From contig NZ_JAALGE010000016.1 in assembly GCF_011057645.1 (NCBI RefSeq), positions 1 to 54,020 on the forward strand: a stretch of 54,020 nucleotides of DNA, written 5' to 3'. Positions 9,174-17,100 of this stretch are shown in pieces. Source of the DNA: Marisediminicola senii (GTDB lineage Bacteria; Actinomycetota; Actinomycetes; Actinomycetales; Microbacteriaceae). How positions within the stretch are numbered: the stretch's first letter is position 1; each line of letters begins with the position of its first letter. Made by a program: the position numbers and the translations under genes. Below the pieces are notes generated by a model. That model saw only the letters and a program-made list of their open reading frames with translations, was not told where the DNA came from and made no database searches.

Positions 9174-10169
9174 CTAGAACTCGCGGGTCGGAAGCGCAGT
9201 GCTGGCCGCTTCGGGCGAATCGAAGGTCTCACTCGGCACCACGATGTACGACTCGACCTCGTCACCGTCGAGAACGCTGTTGACGACCTCGAGCGCGGTC
9301 TCACCGAACAGCGGGTTGTACTCGGCGACGAAGCTGAGCTTGCCCTCGGCGAGGGCTTCGAGCGCGCCCTGCGTGCCGTCGATGGTGGCGATCTTCACGT
9401 CGACTCCCGGCACCAGTCCGGCTTCCTCGACAGCCTGGATCGCGCCCAGTCCCATCTCGTCGTTCTGGGCGAACACGAACTGCACGTCGTTGTTGTTCGA
9501 CTTCAGCACGGTCTCGAAGACGCTCTTGGCCTCCTCGGTCGACCAGTTCGCGGTCTGCGCGCCGAGCGAGGAGAGGGAAGTGCCATCGACGACGGAGGTG
9601 AAGCCCTCGTTGCGCTCGTTCACGACCGAGACTCCGGCCGGGCCCTCGAGGGTGAAGTAGTTGCCTCCGTCGGGAAACTGCTCCAGAGCCCATTCGGCTA
9701 CCGATTCGCTCACCGAAATGTTGTCGGGGGCGATGCGGGTGACGTAGAGGTCGGTGTCATCGGGCTCGATGCCACGGTCGATGAGGATGACCGGGATCTC
9801 CGCCTCCTGCGCGCGCTCGAGCGAGTCCTCCCAGCCGGAGCCCTCCGTCGCCGACAGCAGGATGACGTCGACACCTTCGTCGACGAACGACGTGAACGCG
9901 TCGATCTGCGACTTCTGGTCGAGGTTGGTGGCGGGGGCGTACTTGAGTTCGAACCCGGCGTCGGTGGTGAAGGTGTCCTGGATATTGGCCTCGTTGGCCT
10001 GGCGCCAGGCCCCCTCCGGCCCGACGGCGACGAATCCGACCGTGGTCAGGTCGTCTCCCCCGCCCCCGGCGTCGTCCCCGCCTCCGCTGGCGCAGGAGGC
10101 GAGGCCCAGGGTGAGCATTCCTGCCATGGCGAGTGCGGCGGTCTTGGCGAATCTGCTGTGTACAGACAT
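9174..10169 (-). CDS. Sugar-binding lipoprotein of the ABC importer, YtfQ-like
   Basis: 331 residues from ATG at 10169, chosen because AAGGAGGAGATCT precedes it and a lipoprotein signal follows (LASC lipobox, Cys26). The mature part is a periplasmic-binding-protein type 1 fold: VGFVAVGPEGAWRQANE, DVILLSATEGSGWE, IPVILIDRGIEPDD, QFVFAQNDEMGLGAIQA and ATIDGTQGALEAL. This spacing matches YtfQ-type galactofuranose/arabinose receptors. It is anchored outside the membrane and feeds the permease pair encoded downstream. It has its own promoter with an overlapping operator at 10269-10298. The ligand remains inferred. Confidence 0.92.
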   Translation of the reverse strand: MSVHSRFAKTAALAMAGMLTLGLASCASGGGDDAGGGGDDLTTVGFVAVGPEGAWRQANEANIQDTFTTDAGFELKYAPATNLDQKSQIDAFTSFVDEGVDVILLSATEGSGWEDSLERAQEAEIPVILIDRGIEPDDTDLYVTRIAPDNISVSESVAEWALEQFPDGGNYFTLEGPAGVSVVNERNEGFTSVVDGTSLSSLGAQTANWSTEEAKSVFETVLKSNNNDVQFVFAQNDEMGLGAIQAVEEAGLVPGVDVKIATIDGTQGALEALAEGKLSFVAEYNPLFGETALEVVNSVLDGDEVESYIVVPSETFDSPEAASTALPTREF

Positions 10170-10268
10170 AGATCTCCTCCTTGAGATCCCGGCAACGGTG
10201 CCGGTGCGCCGCCCGCGATACGGGCGACAGGTGATGTGCAGGATCACGCGGATGCGTGGTTCGCTCGG

Positions 10269-10298
10269 AATGTTACCGGGAACATTTTGCGCTGGCAA
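10269..10298 (-). promoter_or_regulatory. Promoter with overlapping LacI-type operator upstream of the sugar-binding lipoprotein gene
   Basis: On the minus strand a -35 box TTGCCA (10298-10293) and a -10 box TAACAT (10275-10270) are separated by exactly 17 nt. The -10 and spacer are covered by an 18-bp palindrome at 10269-10286 (AATGTTACCGGGAACATT on the plus strand), in which only one base pair breaks the symmetry. Central CG and this half-site are typical of LacI-family operators, and a LacI gene lies two genes upstream. Binding would block RNA polymerase directly. Confidence 0.7.
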
Positions 10299-10321
10299 GG
10301 GATTTCGGGGCGGGTTTGCGC

Positions 10322-11869
10322 TCAGTCGTCGAGCTCGTTGTCCGCCGCGATCATCTCGATGATCGTGTCGACGGTGACGCCGGGGCCGTTGCTCACCTCG
10401 CCGATCTTGCGGCGGTCCTTGAGCACTACGATGCGGTCGGAGAGCCTCACGACCTCTTCGAGCTCGGAGGAGATGAACAGGACGGCGACCCCTTCCATCG
10501 CCATCTCGGCCACCCGCGCCTGGATCTCGACCTTCGACGCCATGTCGACTCCCCTGGTCGGCTCATCGAGCACCATCACCCGCGGCCGGGTCGCGAGCCA
10601 CCGCGCGAGCAGCACCTTCTGCTGGTTGCCCCCCGACAGGTAGCGCACCGGCGTGGCGGGGCTCGGGGCGGTGATGTTGAACGCGGCCATGAAGTGTTCC
10701 ACCACTGCGTCGCGTTCGTCGCGCGAGATGGGCCTCGCCCAGCCGCGCTGCGCCTGCAGGGCGAGGATGAGGTTGTCCTGCAGGCTGAGCTCCCCGATCA
10801 CGCCGCCGTCCCTGCGGTCCTCGCTCGCAAAGGCGACCCGGCTGCGGGTGCCGGCGCCAGGGCCCGCCGCCCCGACCTGCTTGCCGGCGACCGACATCGA
10901 CCCGCTGTCTCGCCGCATCACGCCCGCGACCAGCAGCGCGAGTTCGCTGCGTCCCGACCCGCGCAGGCCGCCGAGTCCCACGACCTCGCCGCGATGCAGG
11001 TCGAGGTCGGTCGGCTCGATCTCCCCGCGCCTGCCGACCCCCTGGGCGCGGAACAGCGGCGCGCCGCGGGGATCGACACGGTGCGCCCGCCGCTGCGAGC
11101 CGATCGTGCGCAGCGTGGCAATGTCCTGGCCCATCATGAGCGAGATCAGTTCGGTGCGGTCGAGGTCGCGCGTCGGGTAGACGCCCTGGCTCCGCCCGTC
11201 GCGCAGCACCGTGACCCGATCGCTGATCGCGAAGACCTGCTCGAGGAAGTGCGAGACGAAGAGGATCGCGACGCCCTGGTCGCGCAGGCGCCGGATGACG
11301 CGGAAGAGCCGCTCGACCTCCACGGGTTCGAGGCTCGAGGTCGGCTCGTCGAGCACGAGCACCTTGGGGTGCACCACCATCGCGCGGGCGATCGCGACGA
11401 GCTGCTGGATCGCGGGCGCGAGGGCGCCGAGGGGTGCGCGCGGGTCGAGGTCGGCGAGCCCCAGCTCGGCGAGGATCTCCGAGGCGCGACGATGGGTCGC
11501 CGCCCATGAGATGCCCCACCGGCCGCGCACCTCGCGGCCGAGCATGACGTTCTCCCCGATCGAGAGGTTGCCGCACAGGTCGACCTCCTGAAAGGCGGCG
11601 GCGATGCCCTCGGCCTCTGCACCCGCGGTTCCGGTGAAGCTCACCGGGCTCCCATTTATTCGGATCTCGCCCGCCGAGACCCGGTAGGCGCCGGTGAGCG
11701 CCTTGACGATGGTCGACTTGCCCGCGCCGTTCTCGCCCATCAGCGCGTGCACCTCCCCGGGGTACAGGGTGAGGTCGACGCCGTCGAGCGCGCGGGTTCC
11801 CGGGAAGTCGACGGAGATGCCGAGCATCTGCACGACGGGATCGTGCGCCGCAGCATCCATTCGCATCAT
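10322..11869 (-). CDS. Second sugar ABC transporter ATP-binding protein, double-domain
   Basis: 515 residues from ATG at 11869, which overlaps the stop of the LacI gene (ATGA) and has GGGGAG 3 nt upstream. Two ABC cassettes: the first with GENGAGKST and VLVLDEPTSSLE, the second with degenerate P-loop GLRGSGRSE, signature LSGGNQQKV and VMVLDEPTRGVD. It is a close paralogue of the ATPase at 7475-9067 (long shared blocks such as GVAILFVSHFLEQVF). No permease accompanies it, so either both ATPases share the YtfT/YjfF permeases or this one serves another importer. All expected motifs are present and there is no sign of decay. Confidence 0.9.
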   Translation of the reverse strand: MMRMDAAAHDPVVQMLGISVDFPGTRALDGVDLTLYPGEVHALMGENGAGKSTIVKALTGAYRVSAGEIRINGSPVSFTGTAGAEAEGIAAAFQEVDLCGNLSIGENVMLGREVRGRWGISWAATHRRASEILAELGLADLDPRAPLGALAPAIQQLVAIARAMVVHPKVLVLDEPTSSLEPVEVERLFRVIRRLRDQGVAILFVSHFLEQVFAISDRVTVLRDGRSQGVYPTRDLDRTELISLMMGQDIATLRTIGSQRRAHRVDPRGAPLFRAQGVGRRGEIEPTDLDLHRGEVVGLGGLRGSGRSELALLVAGVMRRDSGSMSVAGKQVGAAGPGAGTRSRVAFASEDRRDGGVIGELSLQDNLILALQAQRGWARPISRDERDAVVEHFMAAFNITAPSPATPVRYLSGGNQQKVLLARWLATRPRVMVLDEPTRGVDMASKVEIQARVAEMAMEGVAVLFISSELEEVVRLSDRIVVLKDRRKIGEVSNGPGVTVDTIIEMIAADNELDD

Positions 11870-12891
11870 GCGCTCCCCTGCCTCGGCGGCGCGGTCGACG
11901 CTCGCACGACCAGCTCGGTCGAGATCATCGACCGCTGCGGGATGTCCCGGGACTCGAGCGCCGCGCGGAGCACGTCCATCGCCTTGAGGCCGAGGGCGTG
12001 GAAGTCCTGGCGCACCGTGGTGAGCGGGGGCAGGAAGTGCCTGGACATGGGCAGGTCGTCGAAGCCGACGATGCTCATGTCGTGCGGAACCCGAAAGCCA
12101 CGGTCGTGCAGCCCGTGGATCACGCCGAGCGCCATCTCGTCGTTGGCGACGAACATCGCGGTGTACTCGGGGAGGTCGGCGAGTCCGCGGGCGAAGTCGT
12201 AGCCGAAGTCCGACGTCCAGTCTCCGACGACGACCGGGCGCTCGCGGATTCCCCACGACTGCGCGCGGCTGTGGAAGGCGCGTTCCCGGCTGCGGGCGTC
12301 GAGCCAGTCGAGGGGCCCGGCGACGTGCAGGATGTCGCGGTGGCCGAGGTTTGCGAGGTGGTCGACGGCGAGGGTGGTGCCGAACTGCTGGTCGACGCTG
12401 ACCGTGAGGAACGACGGGTCCTTCGCGGCCTTGACGACGAGCACGGGCACGTCGATCTGGATCTTGCGCAGCGCGGACAGCGACGACGAGCGCGGGGCGA
12501 TCACGCATAGCGCGTCGACCCCCTGCGAGGTCAGGTTGCCGACGGCGTCCTGCGTCGAGAACTGCTCGTCGTCGTGCATCGCGATCGAGCTGACCGAGTA
12601 GCCGCCGTCACGGGCCGCGAGCTCGATGGCGCGAAGGGTGCTCGTCGGGCCGAATTCGACGGCGCTCTCGACGATCACCCCGATGCGCTGCGTGCGCTGC
12701 GTGGCGAGGGCGCGGGCTGCGCTGTTGGGGCGGAAGTCGAGTTCGTCGATGACCTCGAGCACGCGCTGGCGGGTCGACGGCCGGATGTTGGGGTGGCCGT
12801 TGAGCACGCGCGAGACGGTCATGTGCGAGACGCCCGCGATCGAGGCGACCTGGCGGATGCCCGACTTGTCCGAGCGCGCGTTCTCGGTCAC
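11866..12891 (-). CDS. LacI-family transcriptional regulator of the sugar importer
   Basis: GTG at 12891 is preferred because GGAG lies 5 nt upstream; GTG at 12897 would add two residues. 341 residues: N-terminal LacI helix-turn-helix (IRQVASIAGVSHMTVSRVLNG, hinge helix with NSAARALATQRT), then a periplasmic-binding-protein-like effector domain ending in VGFDDLPMSRHFLPPLTTVRQD. It should repress the importer until the sugar or a phosphorylated derivative binds. The candidate operator is the palindrome in the binding-protein promoter at 10269-10286. It is translationally coupled to the second ATPase, so repressor and ATPase are made together. Confidence 0.9.
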   Translation of the reverse strand: MTENARSDKSGIRQVASIAGVSHMTVSRVLNGHPNIRPSTRQRVLEVIDELDFRPNSAARALATQRTQRIGVIVESAVEFGPTSTLRAIELAARDGGYSVSSIAMHDDEQFSTQDAVGNLTSQGVDALCVIAPRSSSLSALRKIQIDVPVLVVKAAKDPSFLTVSVDQQFGTTLAVDHLANLGHRDILHVAGPLDWLDARSRERAFHSRAQSWGIRERPVVVGDWTSDFGYDFARGLADLPEYTAMFVANDEMALGVIHGLHDRGFRVPHDMSIVGFDDLPMSRHFLPPLTTVRQDFHALGLKAMDVLRAALESRDIPQRSMISTELVVRASTAPPRQGSA

Positions 12892-13023
12892 TTCCACTCC
12901 GGCCCTCAGAACGGGAGGGCGGCCATGGTCGATCCGGAGCCGCCCGGGGACCTCAGCATAGCGGCGCGGGTGCAGCGGGCGAGCGGCGCGGCTGCACCCC
13001 GCCGGGGTGACCGGACCGCGTGC

Positions 13024-13395
13024 TCAGTTCGATCGCGTGATCGCCCGCACCGAGGGCACGAGCAGCACGACGCCGATGAGGATCGCAGCGACGCCGCCCA
13101 CCTGGCGCACGAACGCCAGTTCGAGCAGCCCGAACCCGCGGATGACGGCGTATGCCGCGAGCAGCATGAGTACCAGCGCGACCAGCCTGGCCGTGCCGCT
13201 CGAGACCCCCGGCCAGACGTAGAGCGCGAGCACCAGGGCGATCGCCCCGACGAAGAGTCCGTCGGCGACGGCCGGCGTTGTGGGAGAGAAGATGAGGAAC
13301 AGCCCGATACTGATCGCGAGGGCCGACAGCACGATGCGCATGATCGGCCTCCTCCTCGATTGCGGGGTGGCCTGGCGGCGTGACGTGGTGCTCAT
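13024..13395 (-). CDS. Small membrane protein of unknown function
   Basis: 123 residues with a basic, Ser/Arg/Gln-rich N-terminus followed by about four hydrophobic segments (IVLSALAISIGLFLIF, GLFVGAIALVLALYVW, RLVALVLMLLAAYAVI and VGGVAAILIGVVLLV). AGGAGG sits 6 nt before the ATG. I do not recognise a family. It lies 55 bp downstream of the META lipoprotein gene on the same strand and probably ends that three-gene unit. Likely a passive envelope component; no catalytic motif is visible. Confidence 0.7.
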   Translation of the reverse strand: MSTTSRRQATPQSRRRPIMRIVLSALAISIGLFLIFSPTTPAVADGLFVGAIALVLALYVWPGVSSGTARLVALVLMLLAAYAVIRGFGLLELAFVRQVGGVAAILIGVVLLVPSVRAITRSN

Positions 13396-13450
13396 GATGG
13401 ACCTCCTGACATGGATGCTGCGCTCGATCTGACGACGACGGGTGGCTCGT

Positions 13451-14194
13451 TCACCGGCTCGCCCCCATCAGCTGGCCGATCACCGTGCCGTCCGCGTCCT
13501 GCAGGGTCATCACGCCCGACATCACCCGGGCGGTCGCGAGTCTGCCCAGCCACTGGTCGACGTTGTCGCACGCCCGCATCGTGGTGCCGACGTCGGAGAA
13601 GACCGTGAGCTCGTCGTCGTCGCCGGTCGACCAGGTACCGAAGAGCTCGTTGCATCCATCGCTGCCGGTGAAGGTGCGGTCGGCGCTGAGCGACAGGTAG
13701 GGCGAGGTGGGGGTGAGGGATTCGGCCCAGTAGCCGACGGGGAAGCCCTGCGGCCCGACGAGCGGGTCGGTGCTCCTCACCAGTTCGGTGACGGTGGATT
13801 CGGAGGAACCGTAGAGGCGCATGACGTCACCGTCGACCTCGACCCGCTCGGCGAGCGTGACAGCGAGGGGCAGCTGCGCGCCGTCGCACGCCATGAGCGT
13901 GCTGGGGCCCGCGGTCGTCACGAACGTGCCGTCTGAGCGCAGCTGCCACTTGCCACGCACCCGGTTGCAGCCGTCGGAGGCCGTCCAGCTGCGGTCTTGG
14001 TTGAAGGCCACGAACGGCTGTTCCGCGGTGTCGGCGAAGGTCTCGTCGACGGTCCAGACGCCCACCAGCGGACCGGACTGCCGCACGAAGAGGGGGCTGC
14101 GAAAGTCGCGGGCCGCAGCGCAGGCGGTGAGCGCCGCGACGGAGGTCGCGATGGCGACGACGAGGACTACTACCCGGGCGAGGCGCCGCCTCAC
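13451..14194 (-). CDS. META-domain (HslJ-like) lipoprotein, duplicated
   Basis: 247 residues starting at a GTG that overlaps the stop of the SHOCT gene (GTGA). An Arg-rich start, a hydrophobic stretch and a LTAC lipobox (Cys25) make it a predicted lipoprotein. Two META-type units follow, each with the W-F-DGCN pattern: SWTASDGCNRVRGKW and TFTGSDGCNELFGTW, each later followed by TLMACD or TTMRACD. META/HslJ proteins are small secreted beta-domains linked in other bacteria to novobiocin resistance or heat shock, but their biochemical role is unsettled. The tandem duplication is clear from the repeated motif. Confidence 0.8.
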   Translation of the reverse strand: MRRRLARVVVLVVAIATSVAALTACAAARDFRSPLFVRQSGPLVGVWTVDETFADTAEQPFVAFNQDRSWTASDGCNRVRGKWQLRSDGTFVTTAGPSTLMACDGAQLPLAVTLAERVEVDGDVMRLYGSSESTVTELVRSTDPLVGPQGFPVGYWAESLTPTSPYLSLSADRTFTGSDGCNELFGTWSTGDDDELTVFSDVGTTMRACDNVDQWLGRLATARVMSGVMTLQDADGTVIGQLMGASR

Positions 14195-14565
14195 GCCAGC
14201 GCCTTCTCCTTCAGCCTGTCGAACTCGTCGGCGGTGATCGCCTGCGATTCGAGCAGTGACTTGGCCTGGGCGATCTCGTGGGCCGGTCCGCTCTGCGCCA
14301 TCTCACGGATGTAGGCGCCGGCCTCCTCGTGCTGCCTGCTGGCGGCCTCGTACTGCCGCACGGCCATTCCCCGGCCGCGGGCGATGAGGTAAACGAATGC
14401 CGTGATGTAGGGAACGACGATCAAGAAGATGATCCACAGCGACTTGTAAAAGCCGCCCAGGGCACGGTCGCGGAAGAGGTCGGCGATGATCGAAAACAGG
14501 ATCATCAGGTACGCGACGAAGGCGAAAACCAGGAAGGCGCTCCACAGGAAATCGAGAATATTCAT
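14191..14565 (-). CDS. SHOCT-domain membrane protein
   Basis: 124 residues. Two N-terminal membrane helices (FLWSAFLVFAFVAYLMILF and SLWIIFLIVVPYITAFVYLI) of the PLDc_N type are followed by a charged helix and a C-terminal SHOCT motif (AKSLLESQAITADEFDRLKEKAL), the short domain thought to mediate oligomerisation. First gene of a unit with the META lipoprotein (4-bp overlap) and the small membrane protein. Its role is unknown. The family is common in actinobacteria, often with phage-shock or envelope genes. Confidence 0.82.
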   Translation of the reverse strand: MNILDFLWSAFLVFAFVAYLMILFSIIADLFRDRALGGFYKSLWIIFLIVVPYITAFVYLIARGRGMAVRQYEAASRQHEEAGAYIREMAQSGPAHEIAQAKSLLESQAITADEFDRLKEKALA

Positions 14566-14616
14566 GTTCGCATGATGGCACCGGCCATCACCGCGGCAGC
14601 GGCCACTGTCGTGGGA

Positions 14617-15621
14617 TTAGCCCTCCTCGGGCGCAGCTTTGACGGGGCCCGCCCGATAGTCGGATGGCAGCATCCCGAATTCGGTTCGAAAGGCCGACCG
14701 CAGCTCGAACGTGGATGCGAAGCCCGAGCGGTGGGCGATCTCGGCCATCGTGTAGCGCGAGGTGTCGGTGGCGGCGAGCAGCATCGTCGCGGTGCGCAGC
14801 CTGGCGGCCGAGATCGCCTGGGCCACCGTGGTGCCGCTGCCCTCGAACGCGCGTTGCAGGTGCCGGAGCGACACCGACAACCGCTCCGCCAGCAGCGCCG
14901 GGTTGAGGGCGGTATTGGTGTGGCTCCTGCCGGTCTCGGCGAGCGCCCGCGCACGGAGGGCGACCCGACCCTCGGGGCGGCCAGCGTCGCTCACCAGCTG
15001 GTGCTCGAGGAACAGCCCGACCAGCAGGTCCTCGAGCGTGCGCTCGGCGACGAGCTCGCCGACGACCGTGGGCACCCAGCCGGGGTCGGCCACCGAGAGC
15101 GCGAAATTGCGGAGTGGGGTGCGAAGCGATCGAAAGCCGTCGAGCACCATGAGCCTGGCCGTGGGGCGAACGCCGCGCGCCAACATCCGCGACTCCGGTA
15201 GAACGATGTGCAGTGCCCGCGTGGTGTCTGCGCACTGGATCTCGACTCGGCTCCAGTCGCAGACCGCCCACACGTCGCCGGCGCCGAGAACCACCGTCGG
15301 CCCGTCCGGCGGGACCAGGGTGATCGACCCCGACAGGACGAAGCCCACGTAGAGGGTGCCGGCCGTCGGCGCGATACCGGGCTCCACGCGCAGCTCCGAT
15401 GCGGTCGTGAGCAGTGCGGTGATGCCGCCGAGCTGGCGTCGCCGGATCGCGATGCGAAGCGCTCGCGCGACGGGCACCCGAACGCTCATGCGCAGCGACC
15501 TGGCGTGCTCGCCGTCGACCGGGCCGAGCTGTTCGACGACCTGGCTGATCGTGGCAAGGGGAACGGGCACCCAGGCGATACCGTCGGGTGCTCTGTCGCG
15601 TACTGAGCTCATCGGGTCCAT
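14617..15621 (-). CDS. AraC-family transcriptional regulator (AraC_binding_2 + HTH_18)
   Basis: 334 residues. The N-terminal two thirds resemble the AraC_binding_2 sensor domain (GFVLSGSITLVPPDGPTVVLGAGDVWAVCDW). The C-terminal HTH_18 pair is clear (LLAERLSVSLRHLQRAFEGSG, then MAEIAHRSGFASTFELRSAFRTEFGMLPSDYRA). This subgroup often regulates catabolic or oxidative genes. It is transcribed toward the SHOCT gene and ends 51 bp from it. Its promoter and a probable autoregulatory palindrome lie at 15696-15732. An in-frame ATG 9 bases downstream is an alternative start. Confidence 0.88.
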   Translation of the reverse strand: MDPMSSVRDRAPDGIAWVPVPLATISQVVEQLGPVDGEHARSLRMSVRVPVARALRIAIRRRQLGGITALLTTASELRVEPGIAPTAGTLYVGFVLSGSITLVPPDGPTVVLGAGDVWAVCDWSRVEIQCADTTRALHIVLPESRMLARGVRPTARLMVLDGFRSLRTPLRNFALSVADPGWVPTVVGELVAERTLEDLLVGLFLEHQLVSDAGRPEGRVALRARALAETGRSHTNTALNPALLAERLSVSLRHLQRAFEGSGTTVAQAISAARLRTATMLLAATDTSRYTMAEIAHRSGFASTFELRSAFRTEFGMLPSDYRAGPVKAAPEEG

Positions 15622-15695
15622 GTCGTCAGTCGGCGAGACCGGACGGGGTACAGAGTCGCGCCGCGGGCTGAGGTTAACCGGGTCGCGCCTCCGCG

Positions 15696-15732
15696 AACCA
15701 CGACATTACGTGGTTGCAATATCGGGTTTCAA
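15696..15732 (-). promoter_or_regulatory. Promoter of the AraC-family gene with a palindrome over the -10 box
   Basis: Minus strand: TTGAAA (15732-15727), an 18-nt spacer and TAATGT (15708-15703). The -10 hexamer is exactly the 6-nt centre of an inverted repeat AACCACG...CGTGGTT (15696-15715). An operator placed this way would let a regulator, perhaps the AraC protein itself, repress this promoter. It could alternatively be a weak terminator for the NmrA-type gene that ends at 15761, but there is no U-tract. Confidence 0.45.
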
Positions 15733-15760
15733 TTCGAGTTGTATAGCGGAGTGGACGTTG

Positions 15761-16663
15761 TCATTTCCCCCGCGAGGCTGGCACCCAGGCACCTCGCTCG
15801 CGTTCGGCGAACTGCCGGAACGTCGTGGCGGGCAGCCCGGTCAGGCGGCGCACGGTGCGGTTCGGCAGCGCCGAGATGTTGAAGCGCACGATGCGGTAGA
15901 TCATCTTCTGCACCGCGACATAGTCTGCGGGCGCACCCTCCGCCGTCAGTCGGGCGAGGTACTCCGCCTCACTCGGGCGGGCATAGTGGATGCGGCGGCC
16001 CAGCACATCGCTGAGCACACTCGCGACGCGGCGGTAGGTCAGCGTCCGCTCCCCGGACAACGTGTATGCCGCGCGCAGGTGCCCCGGTTCCGTGAGCACC
16101 GCCGCGGCGACCCGACCGACGTCGTCGGCATCGATGAACGCGGTCAGCGACCGCCCGGCGGGAACGGAGATCTCGTCGTCGTCGCGAATGCCCCGCGCGT
16201 ACGTGGTGGACAGGTTCTGCATGAAGAAGTTCGGGCGGAGCGACGTGTACGGCGCATCGACCTCCCTGAGGTACTCCTCGACGGCGTGGTGTGGGGTTCG
16301 GCGGTTGTGCTGCACGCCCTGCAGCGACAGGAACCCGATCTGCCGGATCCCGCAGCGCATCGCGGAGTCGATGAGGGGAAAGAGAAAGGTGCGCACGTCG
16401 TCGATGGCCGGGGGTCGCATGAGGAACAACCGGTCGCAGCCCTCGAGCGCGGCATCCATTCGCCTCGACGGCATCCCGAATTCGAAGTGCCGCCACTCCA
16501 CGCCTGCGGGAGCGGCAGCCGGCCCCTGCGTGGCGGACGACGCGGCGGACGGATCCTCGCGGGTCGCGGCGACCACGCGCTGGCCACGGGCGAGCAGGCT
16601 GCTGACCACGGCGGCGCCGACGGTTCCGGTGGCACCGGTGACGAAGACGGCGGGGGCGCTCAC
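15761..16663 (-). CDS. NmrA-family NAD(P)-binding oxidoreductase
   Basis: 300 residues from a GTG overlapping the MarR stop codon (GTGA). It opens with a Rossmann motif GATGTVGAAVVSSLLARG and has the atypical-SDR features of NmrA proteins: GFLSLQGVQHN, HHAVEEYLR, TSLRPNFFMQNL and FIDADDVGRVAAAVL. No classical YxxxK pair is evident, so it may be a redox-sensing or quinone-oxidoreductase-like (QOR2-type) protein. It is the third gene of a coupled operon with MarR and a second NmrA-type gene, pointing to a response to electrophiles or quinones. Confidence 0.85.
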   Translation of the reverse strand: MSAPAVFVTGATGTVGAAVVSSLLARGQRVVAATREDPSAASSATQGPAAAPAGVEWRHFEFGMPSRRMDAALEGCDRLFLMRPPAIDDVRTFLFPLIDSAMRCGIRQIGFLSLQGVQHNRRTPHHAVEEYLREVDAPYTSLRPNFFMQNLSTTYARGIRDDDEISVPAGRSLTAFIDADDVGRVAAAVLTEPGHLRAAYTLSGERTLTYRRVASVLSDVLGRRIHYARPSEAEYLARLTAEGAPADYVAVQKMIYRIVRFNISALPNRTVRRLTGLPATTFRQFAERERGAWVPASRGK

Positions 16664-17100
16664 GGGGTGTCCTCGATCCTGGCCAGGAGTGCGGCCAGGG
16701 TGGTCAGGTCGTCGTCGGACAGACCGGCGAACCGCGGCATCACACTGCCGACGACACCGCGTTCGAACGCGAGCACCTCGGCGGCGGCGGCGGGGGTCAG
16801 CGTCAGGATGCGGGAACGGGCGTCGCCAGGGAGCGGTGCCACGTCGACCAGCTGCTCTGCGCGCAGTCCGTCGACGAGCTGGGTGACCGCGCCGGCTGTG
16901 ACCCCCAGGTAGGCGGCGAGCCTGCTCGGCGTGACGGGCACCCGCGCGTGGGCCAGGCGATAGAGCGCCTGCAGCTGGGTGCCGGTCAGGGAGCGTCCGA
17001 GGAATGGCACCCGGCGGCCGGTCAGCCCGGTGGTGAGCAGGGTCACCGATTCCAGTACGTCGGACACCAGGTCGCCTCGCCGCTCGGCGCTCGCCGTCAT
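16660..17100 (-). CDS. MarR-family transcriptional regulator
   Basis: 146 residues with a winged helix-turn-helix: LTGTQLQALYRLAHARVPVTPSRLAAYLGVTAGAVTQ followed by the wing GLRAEQLVDVAPLPGDARSRILTLTPAA. Flanked on both sides by NmrA-type oxidoreductase genes with 4-bp overlaps, so the three are one transcript. MarR proteins usually repress their own operon and release DNA when a phenolic or oxidising ligand appears. The candidate operator is TTTAG-N3-CTAAA at 17741-17753 in front of the first gene. Confidence 0.88.
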   Translation of the reverse strand: MTASAERRGDLVSDVLESVTLLTTGLTGRRVPFLGRSLTGTQLQALYRLAHARVPVTPSRLAAYLGVTAGAVTQLVDGLRAEQLVDVAPLPGDARSRILTLTPAAAAEVLAFERGVVGSVMPRFAGLSDDDLTTLAALLARIEDTP

